DNA of 64,000 nt, taken from positions 186,001 through 250,000 of the forward strand of contig JAIXQH010000010.1 in the NCBI GenBank assembly GCA_027484055.1, in the 5' to 3' direction. Under the pieces are notes generated by a model, which was not told the DNA's origin, did no database searches, and saw nothing but the letters and a program-made list of their open reading frames with translations. Each line of letters starts with the position of its first letter. The first letter of the stretch is position 1. Source of the DNA: Verrucomicrobiaceae bacterium. Lineage in GTDB: Bacteria > Verrucomicrobiota > Verrucomicrobiia > Verrucomicrobiales > Akkermansiaceae. The position numbers and the translations under genes are program-made. Positions 43,733 through 52,832 of the stretch are shown in pieces.

Positions 43733-43753
43733 GCCCCATCGAAAGACCCACTT

Positions 43754-45787
43754 TCATTTTTCATCAAGCCGCCCCGCGAGGGGTGGCTTTTTTTGTTCCG
43801 GCAGAGCGGCGAGTATTTTTACCAACTCTTGGGTGAGGGTGCTGAGCCGGGCATGATGCTCTGCGCTCGCCGGTTGTGGGTCGAAGCGCAGGCGTTGGTG
43901 AAGTCGGATGGCCTCTACCAGTGCTGCACTGCTGGGCAGCGCGAGGCGGGAGAGCCAAGTGGCGAGTGGAGTGCCGGGTGGGCGGGTGCCGAGGGCTTTT
44001 TCCGCGTGAGATTCTAGGGCGTTGAGCGGTGTCTGGATGGGGGCGGCAGTGGAGTAGAGATAGGGACGGGGGGAGTCTCCATGCAGCTGGTTTCTGGATT
44101 TCCAAAGCCGTCTCATGATGAATGCGAGCACGCCCAAGCCGAGGGCGCCCATGATGAGCGTGGCGTAGAGGCGGTTGGCAGGGCGGTTGCGCCAGAGGAA
44201 GAAGTCTTCCCGGAAGCGTTTGACGGCGTCGTTGAAGCGTTGGGTGGTAGAAAGTTGAATCGGGGCGCTGGTCTGCCAGCTGGGCGGGGTGGTATCGAAG
44301 TCGATCCAGCGGCCAGCGCTTTCATCCCAGACGCGGCACCAAGCATGGCCATGAGTGCCACGGATGAGGTATTCGCCGTTTTTCAAATCCCGCTCGATGA
44401 CCGCGTAGCCAATGCTGTAGCGGGCAGGGATGCCCGCCTCGTGAAGGAGTAAGGTGGCGGCCGTGGCGAAATACTCGCAATGACCGGCCCGGGTGGTGGT
44501 GAGGAATTGGGCGATGGCGCTGGGAGTGGTGGAGTTCTTACCCCGGCGTTGAGTGCTCTCGATGGTGAGATTGCGGGTGTAGGTGAAATTTTTAAAAAAC
44601 CACTGGTGAAGGACGGTGAGCTTGGCGCTGAGGCTGGGTTGCTGGTCGAGCTTGAGTTCTGCGAGGACTTGGCGGAGTGCTTCCTTTTCGCGGGTGGGAA
44701 CGGCGATGTCCTCTTTCGTGAGCGGTGGGTTTTCCGGGCTAAGTCGGTTTTCCCAGAGCACGCTACCTTCGATGACGGATTGCTTCGGAAAGATGCGCAC
44801 CGTGCCTTGTGAGTTGCGTTCGAGGCCGTCTTGCTCGAAGTCGCGCAGACTGGCGGCGTCGCCGGGGAGTGGCAGTGGCGTCTCGGCGAAGGCGGCTCCG
44901 CGTAAAGTGAAGCGGGGTAGCGCATCAGCAACGGACTGCAACTGGATTTCTTCAGAGCTTCCCTGTGCGAGCAGGAAATAGGGGACTTGCCGAAAAAGGC
45001 GCGTATCAAGGTCGGTGAAGGCGGTATCACTCTGAGGCAGGATGGACCAATTTCCGGAGCGGTAGCTGTTATAACTCGCGGTGCGAAGCAGGCGTGGCAC
45101 GGTGGCTGAGCCTTCTGGTCTGAGACGCCAGGCGATCTCCGGTGAGAGCTCGACCCGACCGGGACGACCGACCATAGTGGTTGTGGTATTAGGGTCAAAG
45201 CCCGAGCGCCGTGGAGCGCTGCCGCCGAGGAAATCATCGAGCCGCTGGATGGCGAATTGACCGGTAAGGGCGATGCCCGCAGCCACGATCAGAGAGATGA
45301 CTAGGGCAAGTGGGCGGCTGTGAGTGGCGGCTAGCAGCATCCAGCCGGTGAGGATGACGACGCCGGGTAAATACGCCACGCTGCCTGACTGGGGGCCAAG
45401 GGTGGATGCCACGAGGGCGGTGACGAAGTAGAAGTTTCCGAAGTTGAAGTGGATGGGCGACTCCGTCAGCCCGAGGCGGAGATTGCGTTCGCGACGTTGC
45501 TTGGAGAGAAAGGAAAAACTGTTGAGTGGAAGGGAGTCATGGAACCCGTAGCTCTGGACGAACTGCATGGGTAGCAGCAGAGCGGGAAGCCAAGTCAGCA
45601 GCTTCGACATCACCATGGCGGGTGCGGTATCGAGTGCGATCAAAACGGCGGCGACGAGGATGGCCGCCGCATTGAGATGCCAGGTGCGCTCAGTCTGAGA
45701 TGGGGTGAAATCCCAGCGAACTTTCAGCCAGTGCGCACTTTCAACGATGAGCGCGAGGATAATGCCGCTGACCAGGCGCTCGGTCAT
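43754..45787 (-). CDS. Transglutaminase-like membrane protein (TgpA family)
   Basis: The 677-residue protein has an N-terminal set of membrane helices (residues about 5-195, six or so spans), a large extracytoplasmic part and another helix near residue 555. The papain-like transglutaminase core is clear: catalytic Cys in TTRAGHCEYFATA, His in GTHGHAWCRVW and Asp in WIDFDTTP. This is the DUF3488-transglutaminase layout. Such genes cluster with DUF58 and MoxR genes, as here, and probably act together at the envelope; the substrate is unknown. The last codons overlap a terminator of the opposite gene. Confidence 0.88.
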   Translation of the reverse strand: MTERLVSGIILALIVESAHWLKVRWDFTPSQTERTWHLNAAAILVAAVLIALDTAPAMVMSKLLTWLPALLLPMQFVQSYGFHDSLPLNSFSFLSKQRRERNLRLGLTESPIHFNFGNFYFVTALVASTLGPQSGSVAYLPGVVILTGWMLLAATHSRPLALVISLIVAAGIALTGQFAIQRLDDFLGGSAPRRSGFDPNTTTTMVGRPGRVELSPEIAWRLRPEGSATVPRLLRTASYNSYRSGNWSILPQSDTAFTDLDTRLFRQVPYFLLAQGSSEEIQLQSVADALPRFTLRGAAFAETPLPLPGDAASLRDFEQDGLERNSQGTVRIFPKQSVIEGSVLWENRLSPENPPLTKEDIAVPTREKEALRQVLAELKLDQQPSLSAKLTVLHQWFFKNFTYTRNLTIESTQRRGKNSTTPSAIAQFLTTTRAGHCEYFATAATLLLHEAGIPARYSIGYAVIERDLKNGEYLIRGTHGHAWCRVWDESAGRWIDFDTTPPSWQTSAPIQLSTTQRFNDAVKRFREDFFLWRNRPANRLYATLIMGALGLGVLAFIMRRLWKSRNQLHGDSPRPYLYSTAAPIQTPLNALESHAEKALGTRPPGTPLATWLSRLALPSSAALVEAIRLHQRLRFDPQPASAEHHARLSTLTQELVKILAALPEQKKPPLAGRLDEK
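43766..43794 (+). terminator. Rho-independent terminator of the lysine-rich gene
   Basis: AAGCC-G-CCCC and GGGG-T-GGCTT form a stem with one G-T pair and the tetraloop GCGA, followed by seven Ts. It lies 33 bp after the stop at 43732 and inside the coding end of the minus-strand transglutaminase gene. Confidence 0.85.
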
Positions 45788-45864
45788 GACACCCCAGAAA
45801 ATGAGGGTGCAACCGAGAAGGTAGCGGGGTGCTGGATGGACGGTATGAATCGGCGCGGGTCGGG

Positions 45865-47262
45865 TTAAACGATGGTGGCTAGGTGGGTCGGTAGGGCTAG
45901 AAGATCACGAGCGACGTGACCGGATTCGAGCCAATAACCGGGGATCGCAGCGGGAGCGGTGCCTTTTCCAATCACCAAGACGACGCACAATAAACCACGG
46001 CGAGTGAGGGATTTGAGGAAGTCCGCGCGTTGGGAATCCCAGCCGTTGAGGATGACGATACAGGAGCTGAGGTCTTCGCGATGGCGTAAAATCAGTTCAG
46101 CAAGGGCGGTGAAGTTTTCCACCCGTTGAGGTGGCACTGTGGCGAGGATTTCCAAGAGTTTATCGACCCGCTCGACGCTACGCCCGGCGGTGACGCTGTG
46201 GGCTTGGGCATCGATGAATAACAAGTCGATCAATGCGTCGCTGGTATCGATCGATGAGGCAAATGAGGCGGCGACTGAGATGACTTCTTCGAACTGGGCG
46301 TCGGTTCCGGAGGTGGAAAGCGTATCGACGATCAAGCCATAGCGAGGATATGAGGTGTCCGCGAGTTCCTTGACGATAGGCCGCCCGGTGCGGGCCCAAC
46401 TCCGCCAGTGGATTTGGCGGATGGGATCACCGGGGCGGTAGTCGCGTAAGCCGATGAATTCCCCGGAATCTCCAATTGAGTTCGTATTCGCTTCACCTGC
46501 GACTTGGTATGACTGCCCGCCGGGGAGTTCGAACTGAGGGATTCGGAACCGCTGCGGTAGCACGGTTAGCGTCGCGTGAGGGGCTTTCACCCGGCGGCAT
46601 CCCTGAAAAAGCCCAAAGGGATCTGGAAGTAGAACTCGGAGGTCTTGGAAATGGATCTGGCCCCGGCGAAGAGGTGTGATCTCCAAGGTGATTCGGGACA
46701 TTTCACCCGGCGCGAGATTCAGTTCATCTCGCGTGCTGCCACCTGTGAAGCGGCGGTTTCTTGTCATCAACCACTGCCACCGGTAATAGGCGAAATACCG
46801 GTCGAAGGCATTTCTCTCCGCCTCGCCAGGTTCTCGAAGATGTGAGAAATCCTGTGAACTGGGCCGTGGATCTGGCGGTGACTCGGCCAGCCATAAACGG
46901 GAGACTTTCCGGCGCTGGGAGTGCGTCATTAGAACTGTGTATCGAAGCGGCTCACCCACCCTGGCATAGCGCGGTAGCTCACGCTTGGCCTCTAGCGGCG
47001 CACGCCTGACAAGCGCCCATGGGACGCTGATCAAGGTCATCCCGACCGTGAGCGAAAAAAGTTGGTAGGTGGCGCGTCCGCGTTGGCCCATGAGACAGAC
47101 GGCGAGTATCATCACCAAACTGAGTCCGATGCCGGCAGGACGGGTGCGCCGCATCAAGAAGTGGCCGCTCCCCGAAGCGAAATGATACAAGCGGTAAAGA
47201 ACCCCAACCGAGTCATTTCCGTGGGTGGGAAGAGGAGCAGGGGCTGGAGACTGCTGTGGCAC
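45865..47262 (-). CDS. DUF58 domain membrane protein
   Basis: The 465-residue protein has two membrane helices near residues 44-82 and, in its second half, the DUF58 signature GEFIGLRDYRPGDPIRQIHW and SWARTGRPIVKEL. A von Willebrand A-like fold follows (YGLIVDT as the first strand). It lies between the moxR and transglutaminase genes on the same strand, 8 bp after moxR, the standard arrangement of this three-gene module. The role is thought to be MoxR-assisted assembly or regulation of envelope proteins. Confidence 0.88.
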   Translation of the reverse strand: MPQQSPAPAPLPTHGNDSVGVLYRLYHFASGSGHFLMRRTRPAGIGLSLVMILAVCLMGQRGRATYQLFSLTVGMTLISVPWALVRRAPLEAKRELPRYARVGEPLRYTVLMTHSQRRKVSRLWLAESPPDPRPSSQDFSHLREPGEAERNAFDRYFAYYRWQWLMTRNRRFTGGSTRDELNLAPGEMSRITLEITPLRRGQIHFQDLRVLLPDPFGLFQGCRRVKAPHATLTVLPQRFRIPQFELPGGQSYQVAGEANTNSIGDSGEFIGLRDYRPGDPIRQIHWRSWARTGRPIVKELADTSYPRYGLIVDTLSTSGTDAQFEEVISVAASFASSIDTSDALIDLLFIDAQAHSVTAGRSVERVDKLLEILATVPPQRVENFTALAELILRHREDLSSCIVILNGWDSQRADFLKSLTRRGLLCVVLVIGKGTAPAAIPGYWLESGHVARDLLALPTHLATIV

Positions 47263-47270
47263 TAAGATAC

Positions 47271-48206
47271 TTAGACTGGAACGGGGATTTGTTCAACTAG
47301 TTCAGCCACGATCTTACGCGCACTGAGCCCTGAATACTTCGCCTCAGGGACTAGCACCAAGCGATGAGCGATGACGTCTGCCGCCACGGACTGGATGAGT
47401 TCTGGGGAGACAAAATCCATCCCTTGGAAAAGCGCCAAGGCTTGAGAAACTTTCATCAAGGCCAAGGAGGCACGAGGACTCGCCGCGAGCTGGATCGAGG
47501 GATGAGAGCGGGTGGCGGCGACTAGGGCGACGACATAGTGGCGCAGCTCATCGCTAAAACGGACATGGCGAGCGGCCTCCATGAGTTCCATGATTTCTTC
47601 ACGGCTGACTGCTGGATTCAAGAGATCAACGGGATGTGATTCCGCTTGATCGGATAAAATCGCCGCTTCTTCTGCTGCGCTGACGTAGCCGAGTGAACAC
47701 TGCATGGAAAAACGATCCATCTGTGCCTCTGGCAGCGGATAGGTGCCACGGAATTCCACCGGATTCTGCGTGGCGATGACGAAAAATAGACCATCAAACC
47801 CATAGCGCTCACCATCGATGGTGGCCTGTCGTTCGCCCATCGCTTCCAGCAGTGCGCTCTGAGTGCGTGGGGAAGCACGGTTGATCTCATCGGCGAGTAA
47901 GATGTCCGTAAAGATCGGCCCTGGGTGGAAGCGGAACTCTTGCGAGCGTGGGTCGAGCACAGAAACTCCCAAAATGTCGGAGGGCAATAGATCTGGAGTG
48001 AACTGCACCCGCTTGAACACCGTGTCACGGATCGACTTGGCGATTGCCTTGGCCAAGGTGGTTTTCCCCGTCCCTGGGAAATCCTCCAACAAGACATGCC
48101 CTCCAGAAATGAAACAGGCAAGAACACGGCGCACCGTCTCGTGCTGCCCGCGAATGACAGAACAGACCGCTGACTCCAAGCGGTTAGCAGTGGTCGAATG
48201 GCTCAT
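47271..48206 (-). CDS. MoxR-family AAA+ ATPase
   Basis: The 311-residue protein has Walker A (EDFPGTGKTTLAKAIA), Walker B (ILLADEINRASPRTQ), the sensor segment IATQNPVEFRGTYPLPEAQMDRF and the C-terminal lid with SPRASLAL. MoxR ATPases act as chaperones for VWA or DUF58 partners. I start it at 48206 (MSHSTTANRLE), just 22 bp after the pyrD stop; the in-frame extension upstream overlaps pyrD. Confidence 0.92.
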   Translation of the reverse strand: MSHSTTANRLESAVCSVIRGQHETVRRVLACFISGGHVLLEDFPGTGKTTLAKAIAKSIRDTVFKRVQFTPDLLPSDILGVSVLDPRSQEFRFHPGPIFTDILLADEINRASPRTQSALLEAMGERQATIDGERYGFDGLFFVIATQNPVEFRGTYPLPEAQMDRFSMQCSLGYVSAAEEAAILSDQAESHPVDLLNPAVSREEIMELMEAARHVRFSDELRHYVVALVAATRSHPSIQLAASPRASLALMKVSQALALFQGMDFVSPELIQSVAADVIAHRLVLVPEAKYSGLSARKIVAELVEQIPVPV

Positions 48207-48228
48207 GGGGTATCGATGAATAAGTGGA

Positions 48229-49263
48229 TCAAGAGTTGCCCAGCCCCATCGCGATTTCACGAACTAACTGCGGGCCTTGATAAATAAATGACGTGTAGAT
48301 CTGGACCATGGAGGCACCTGCTTTGATTTTTTCTTGGGCGTCGGCTAACGATGAAATCCCACCCACGCCGATGATCGGGATCTTCACTCCAAGCTGGCTT
48401 GAGAACTGGCGAAGCACATCGGTGCTTTTCCGGAAGACGGGTCTGCCGGAGAGACCGCCTGCTTGCGCGGACAGCGGATGGCCTGCGACTTGATCCCGGT
48501 CCAGCGTGGTATTCGTCGCGATCACACCTTCCAAGCCACCGGCGAGAAAGACCTGCGACAGGTCACGGATGTGATCTTCATCGAGATCAGGCGCGACTTT
48601 AAATAGAAGTGGCACCCATTTTCCGTGCTCAGCGGCGAGACGGGATTGCTCCTGTTTTAAGAGATCGAGAAGCTTTGCGCTTGCCTCCGCACCTTGTAAC
48701 TCGCGAAGGCCGGGGGTGTTCGGCGACGATAAATTCACCGCGATGTAATCGGCGACTGGGTAGGCCTTGCGTAAGCAAATGAGGTAATCATCGGCGGCAT
48801 TCGAGTTTGGGGTGTCTTTGTTTTTACCGATGTTGAAGCCGACGATGCCTTGGAAGGAGTTCGTGGCTTGGACATTTGCGACACCGGCGTCGATTCCAGG
48901 GTTGTTGAAGCCCATCCGATTGATGATCGCCTCGCGGTCGATGAGTCGGAAAAGCCGAGGTTTATCATTTCCTGTCTGCGGGCGCGGGGTGATGGTGCCG
49001 ATCTCGATACTCCCAAATCCGAGCCTGCCTAGGGCGTCGATGCAGTTGCCCTCTTTGTCCAATCCCGCCGCGAGGCCGATGCGATTTGGAAACTGTAAGC
49101 CCAGCATTTCAAAAGGTTTACCCATTTCTGATGAGTCACCCAAGGCGCTCAAGAGTCCCACTTTTTCCGCCATTCTGAGGGCAGCTAGACTGGTGTGATG
49201 CGCCGTTTCGGCGTTCATGCAGAACAGCCCAGCGCGGGCGAGCGGATACAATGCGTCAAACAT
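48229..49263 (-). CDS. pyrD: Dihydroorotate dehydrogenase (quinone), class 2
   Basis: This enzyme oxidises dihydroorotate to orotate in pyrimidine synthesis and passes electrons to quinone. The N-terminal helices (MFDALYPLARAGLFCMNAETAHH) are the membrane-associated part typical of class 2. GLAAGLDKEG and NRMGFNNPG bind FMN, the catalytic Ser lies in NLSSPNTPGLR, and IGVGGISS and IYTSFIYQGP close the barrel. Length of 344 is normal. It leads a four-gene minus-strand run with moxR, the DUF58 gene and the transglutaminase gene. Confidence 0.95.
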   Translation of the reverse strand: MFDALYPLARAGLFCMNAETAHHTSLAALRMAEKVGLLSALGDSSEMGKPFEMLGLQFPNRIGLAAGLDKEGNCIDALGRLGFGSIEIGTITPRPQTGNDKPRLFRLIDREAIINRMGFNNPGIDAGVANVQATNSFQGIVGFNIGKNKDTPNSNAADDYLICLRKAYPVADYIAVNLSSPNTPGLRELQGAEASAKLLDLLKQEQSRLAAEHGKWVPLLFKVAPDLDEDHIRDLSQVFLAGGLEGVIATNTTLDRDQVAGHPLSAQAGGLSGRPVFRKSTDVLRQFSSQLGVKIPIIGVGGISSLADAQEKIKAGASMVQIYTSFIYQGPQLVREIAMGLGNS

Positions 49264-49569
49264 CCGTGCAAAGTGTTGGAGTAGAGCTGTAATGTCGAAC
49301 CTCCATGCGACAAACTGTCCGATTCTGGGCGAATCTCGTCAAGACCGTGCGTTTTGTGCAGGGTGTGACTCATCATTTTACTTATAATGAGCGACTTATG
49401 ATCTGAAAAATGGCGGTACGCGGATTGCTCGTAAGGTTTTGCGTTGATTCTGCTTCAAAAAGTGTTTTTCGAGAGTGGTTACATTGTGAATTCAATGCAG
49501 GCATTTTGGAAAAAAAGAAAAAAACAATAAAAGCACCTCAGCGACGTTTCATTAATAACACCTACCACT
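49264..49569. other. Divergent intergenic region between pyrD and the sigma factor gene
   Basis: 306 bp without a supported gene. The half nearer the sigma factor gene is A/T-rich, with an A-run at 49510-49530, and probably holds its promoter and leader. I could not choose boxes with confidence. Confidence 0.4.
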
Positions 49570-50430
49570 ATGTCCTACGAATCCGACAGCAGCCTAAAGC
49601 TCTATCTACGGGAAATTTCAAAGACTCCTCTTCTCACGGCAGATGAGGAAGTCTCCCTAGCAAAGCGAATCAAGGAAGGTGACGAAAAGGCGCGGACTCA
49701 CATGATCAGCGCGAACCTCCGCTTGGTCGTGAAAATCGCCCAAGATTATTCCAACTACGGGATGCCGGTGACTGATTTGATTTCCGAAGGGAACATCGGT
49801 CTCATGAAAGCGGTGGAACGCTTCGATCCCGAAAAAGGTGGGAAACTCTCCACTTACGCAGCTTGGTGGATCAAGCAGTCGATCAAGCGTGCTCTGGCAA
49901 ATCAGTCCAAGACGATCCGCCTGCCGGTCCACATGGTGGATAAAATTGCCAAGATGCGCCGCATCGCTGCGATTCTCACCGAAGCGCTGGGCCGCGAACC
50001 GACCGATGAGGAACTCGCCGACGAAGTGGGCTTGCCACACCGGAAGCTGGCTCTTTTACGCCAAGCCTCGTTCCGCCCAGCCTCGCTCGATGCACCGATT
50101 AACGAGGGGGAAACCACAGAATTCGGCGAAGTCATCAGTGACGAGCGCGCGGTCAATCCACTGGACATGCTCACGGATAAGAACTTGCACGGCGAGTTAG
50201 ACGGTCTGCTTTCAGTCCTAGACGAGCGCGAGCGCCGCATCATCGACGAGCGATTCGGTCTGAACGGCCGCCAGGCGATGACCCTGGAGGAAGTCGGTCA
50301 CGAGTTCGGGGTGACCCGCGAGCGGATCAGACAGCTTCAGAACTCTGCGCTGACCAAGATGCGCCGTGCGCTACGGAAGAAAGAAAAGCCTCTGCCCAAG
50401 CCAGTCATTGGCAACATGGTTCTGGCCTGA
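49570..50430 (+). CDS. Sigma-70 family RNA polymerase sigma factor (group 1/2)
   Basis: The 286-residue protein has region 1.2 (SSLKLYLREISKTPLLTADEE), region 2 with the -10 recognition helix (KLSTYAAWWIKQSIKRALA), region 3 (EALGREPTDEELADEVG) and region 4 with the -35 helix (LEEVGHEFGVTRERIRQLQ). There is no long region 1.1. This is the compact primary-like sigma of many Verrucomicrobiota, close to RpoD in regions 2 and 4; it could be the housekeeping sigma or an RpoS-like group 2 member. It has its own terminator. Confidence 0.92.
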   Translation: MSYESDSSLKLYLREISKTPLLTADEEVSLAKRIKEGDEKARTHMISANLRLVVKIAQDYSNYGMPVTDLISEGNIGLMKAVERFDPEKGGKLSTYAAWWIKQSIKRALANQSKTIRLPVHMVDKIAKMRRIAAILTEALGREPTDEELADEVGLPHRKLALLRQASFRPASLDAPINEGETTEFGEVISDERAVNPLDMLTDKNLHGELDGLLSVLDERERRIIDERFGLNGRQAMTLEEVGHEFGVTRERIRQLQNSALTKMRRALRKKEKPLPKPVIGNMVLA

Positions 50431-50449
50431 ACAAAATCTTAACGAGACC

Positions 50450-50486
50450 AAGCCGCATCCTACCCACCAGTGGGATGCGGCTTTAT
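50450..50486. terminator. Terminator shared by the sigma factor gene and the convergent phosphodiesterase gene
   Basis: AAGCCGCATCC and GGATGCGGCTT form a perfect 11-bp stem with a 12-base loop, followed by TTATTCTT. It starts 19 bp after the sigma factor stop and overlaps the stop of the opposite gene. Confidence 0.85.
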
Positions 50487-51337
50487 TCTTGGGGAATGGG
50501 GATGCCGATGGCGTGGTGGTCGCTGACGCTCTCGGGGGACTCGAGCATGACTGCGTTGAGATCTCCGAGGCCGAGCGTGAAGAAATAGTCAAAGGTGGTG
50601 GGTTTGAATTCGCTTTCTCTGGCACTGGCCCAGGTGAGCCGCTTTTTCTGCGGGGTGTCTGCCCAAGTGTTGCGGAAGCCAGCCTTGGTGAGTTCCTCGG
50701 CCACCTTACACAGTGGGAATTGGCCGTCGTGATTGGTATTGAAATCGCCTGTTAAGATCCAGCCGCCGATGGTTTTTCCAGTGAAGGCCTTTTCCACGAC
50801 GCTGCGCTGGGCGATGAGCTGGGCCGCTTGCTCATTTCTCATGGCGGCAACTTCGGCTGGGTCGCCGCGATTACTCTTTAAATGCAAGCCATAGACCATC
50901 AGCAGGCTGCCATTTTTCTGCTCTAGGGCGGCGAAGGAAAATCCACGAGCCATTTCGGGCAGGGTGGGCTTCCAAGGTTCCCACGCAGCGGCACGGCACA
51001 CGAGCTTGGAGGCGATGCCGACTTGCTGTGGGCGGATTTCTCCGGTGTTTGGATCCGTGAAACTACTGACGACATGGGTCTTCAGACCGGGGATGACGGC
51101 ACAGAGTTCTTCAAAGGCGGCCCAGTCGCGCACTTCCACGCCGATGAAGACGTCGGGGTTGAGTTTTTTAAGGGCCTCCTGCGCGTCTTTCATGTGTTTG
51201 GCGGCTTCCTTCGTGGTGGCTTTTGGGCTTTTCCCAGGGAACCATTCGAGATTCCAAGTGATGACCTTGAGTGGGGTACCCGCCTGAAGGAAGGAGCTGA
51301 GAGTGAGGGCGGTGAGAAGGCGGAGTAGGTATTTCAT
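50483..51337 (-). CDS. Secreted endonuclease/exonuclease/phosphatase-family protein
   Basis: The 284-residue protein has a signal peptide (residues 1-19, LLRLLTALTLSSFLQAG). The EEP fold follows, with VITWNLEWFPG, the metal-binding Glu in FIGVEVRD, GLHLKSNRG, the catalytic LTGDFNTNHDG and the terminal SDHHAIGIPI. Members hydrolyse phosphodiesters in nucleic acids, lipids or nucleotides. Secretion suggests an extracellular nuclease or phosphodiesterase; the substrate is not defined. Confidence 0.88.
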   Translation of the reverse strand: MKYLLRLLTALTLSSFLQAGTPLKVITWNLEWFPGKSPKATTKEAAKHMKDAQEALKKLNPDVFIGVEVRDWAAFEELCAVIPGLKTHVVSSFTDPNTGEIRPQQVGIASKLVCRAAAWEPWKPTLPEMARGFSFAALEQKNGSLLMVYGLHLKSNRGDPAEVAAMRNEQAAQLIAQRSVVEKAFTGKTIGGWILTGDFNTNHDGQFPLCKVAEELTKAGFRNTWADTPQKKRLTWASARESEFKPTTFDYFFTLGLGDLNAVMLESPESVSDHHAIGIPIPQE

Positions 51338-51417
51338 GAAGACTGGAGTCCTAGCAAGGGTCTCTGCTACAGCACGGGGAAGGCCAATTCTGTGACAGTT
51401 AGCTCACCGGGTATGAC

Positions 51418-52800
51418 TTACAACAGGCTGCCCTGAAGGATGATACCGGCGACGGCGAAGTAGATGATGAGTCCGGTGACATCGACCAAAGTGGCGACGA
51501 AAGGGGCGGAAGAGGTCGCGGGGTCTAGTCCGAGACGCTTGAGCAGGAAGGGAAGCATGGAGCCGGAGAGGGTGCCCCAAAGGACGACGCCGATGAGTGA
51601 AATCCCTACTGTGAGGGCGATGAGCAGCCAGTGACTGCCGTAGATATTGGGGAAAATAGAGGCCCAAATGAGGATTCGCACCACCCCGAAAAAGGCAAGA
51701 ATCAGCCCAAGTGAGCACCCGGAGAAGATTTCCCGCCGCATTACGCGCCACCAATCTTGGAGTTTTACTTCACCGATGGCCATGGCGCGGATGATTAGGG
51801 TGGCGGCCTGGGAGCCGCTATTTCCGCCGCTGGAGAGGATGAGTGGCACGAATGAATTGAGTACGAGGGCCTTAGCGATTTCGTTCTCGTAGTGCCGCAT
51901 GGCGCTGGCCGTGAAGAGCTCGCCGACGAAGAGCACGATGAGCCAAGTGGCGCGTTTTTTTACGAGTTTGCGAAACGAGATGTACATGTAGGGCTCGTCG
52001 AGCTGCTCCAAGCCACCGATTTTATGGATGTCTTCTGTAGCTTCTTCTTCAGCGACATCGAGAATATCGTCCACGGTGACGATGCCGACGAGGCCGCCAT
52101 GGCGATCGACGACAGGCAGGACAGTGCGGTCGTATTTCCGAAAGGCAGCGACGGCGGTTTCTTGGTCGTCTGTGGCGTGGAGCGCGGTACAAACGCCGTC
52201 ACGGAGCTCGCTGACCTGCTTTTCGAGCGGGCAAAGCAGGAGATCACGGATGCGGACGTCGTCGATGAGTTTGCCGTCGGAATCCACCACGTAGAGGACG
52301 TTGAGTGTCTCGCTGGCGCGGCCATTTTCCCGGATGTGGTCGAGGACTTGGCGGGCGGTCCATGCGTCGCGGATGACGAGGTAGTCAGAAGTCATCAAGC
52401 GACCGATGCTGTCTTCTGGGTAGTTGAGCAGGCTGAGGGCGATTTGGCGTTCCTTGGGGGAGAGGCTGTTGACGAGGCGGGCGCAGACGAGAGTGGGGAG
52501 TTCTTCGAGCAGGGCGGTGCGGTCGTCCGCGGCCATGGCATCGAGGATTTTCGCGGCATCTTCATGGCCCATGGCGTGGAGGAGATTCTCTTGCGACTCG
52601 ACGGTGAGGTATTCGAAGAGCTCTGCGGCTTTATCCGTCGGGAGCAGGCGGAAGAGGATGGCGAGCTCGATTGAGGAAAAGGAGTCGATGATCTCGCCGG
52701 AGTCTGCGGGGAGCAGGGTGGTGAGTTGGGCTTTGATTTCCACGAATCGTCCTGCTTTGAGAAGCTGGGCGAGTTGTGCGGTGGAGACCGGAAGCGACAT
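51418..52800 (-). CDS. mgtE: Magnesium transporter MgtE
   Basis: The 460-residue protein has the MgtE layout. A helical N domain comes first (residues about 1-130, with LLPTDKAAELFEYL and SIGRLMTSDYL after it). Two CBS domains follow (about 135-260) that close the pore when magnesium binds, and then a five-helix channel domain with the signature LILSSGGNSGSQAATLIIRA. It imports magnesium across the inner membrane. It stands alone between a phosphodiesterase gene and a lipoprotein gene on the same strand. Confidence 0.95.
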   Translation of the reverse strand: MSLPVSTAQLAQLLKAGRFVEIKAQLTTLLPADSGEIIDSFSSIELAILFRLLPTDKAAELFEYLTVESQENLLHAMGHEDAAKILDAMAADDRTALLEELPTLVCARLVNSLSPKERQIALSLLNYPEDSIGRLMTSDYLVIRDAWTARQVLDHIRENGRASETLNVLYVVDSDGKLIDDVRIRDLLLCPLEKQVSELRDGVCTALHATDDQETAVAAFRKYDRTVLPVVDRHGGLVGIVTVDDILDVAEEEATEDIHKIGGLEQLDEPYMYISFRKLVKKRATWLIVLFVGELFTASAMRHYENEIAKALVLNSFVPLILSSGGNSGSQAATLIIRAMAIGEVKLQDWWRVMRREIFSGCSLGLILAFFGVVRILIWASIFPNIYGSHWLLIALTVGISLIGVVLWGTLSGSMLPFLLKRLGLDPATSSAPFVATLVDVTGLIIYFAVAGIILQGSLL

Positions 52801-52832
52801 GGTAAAAAGAAAGCGACGACGGCCGCTTGTCT

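Noticed and set aside
51892..52674. 260-codon plus-strand frame
   Set aside because: It is antisense to mgtE and rich in acidic residues as expected of a shadow frame.
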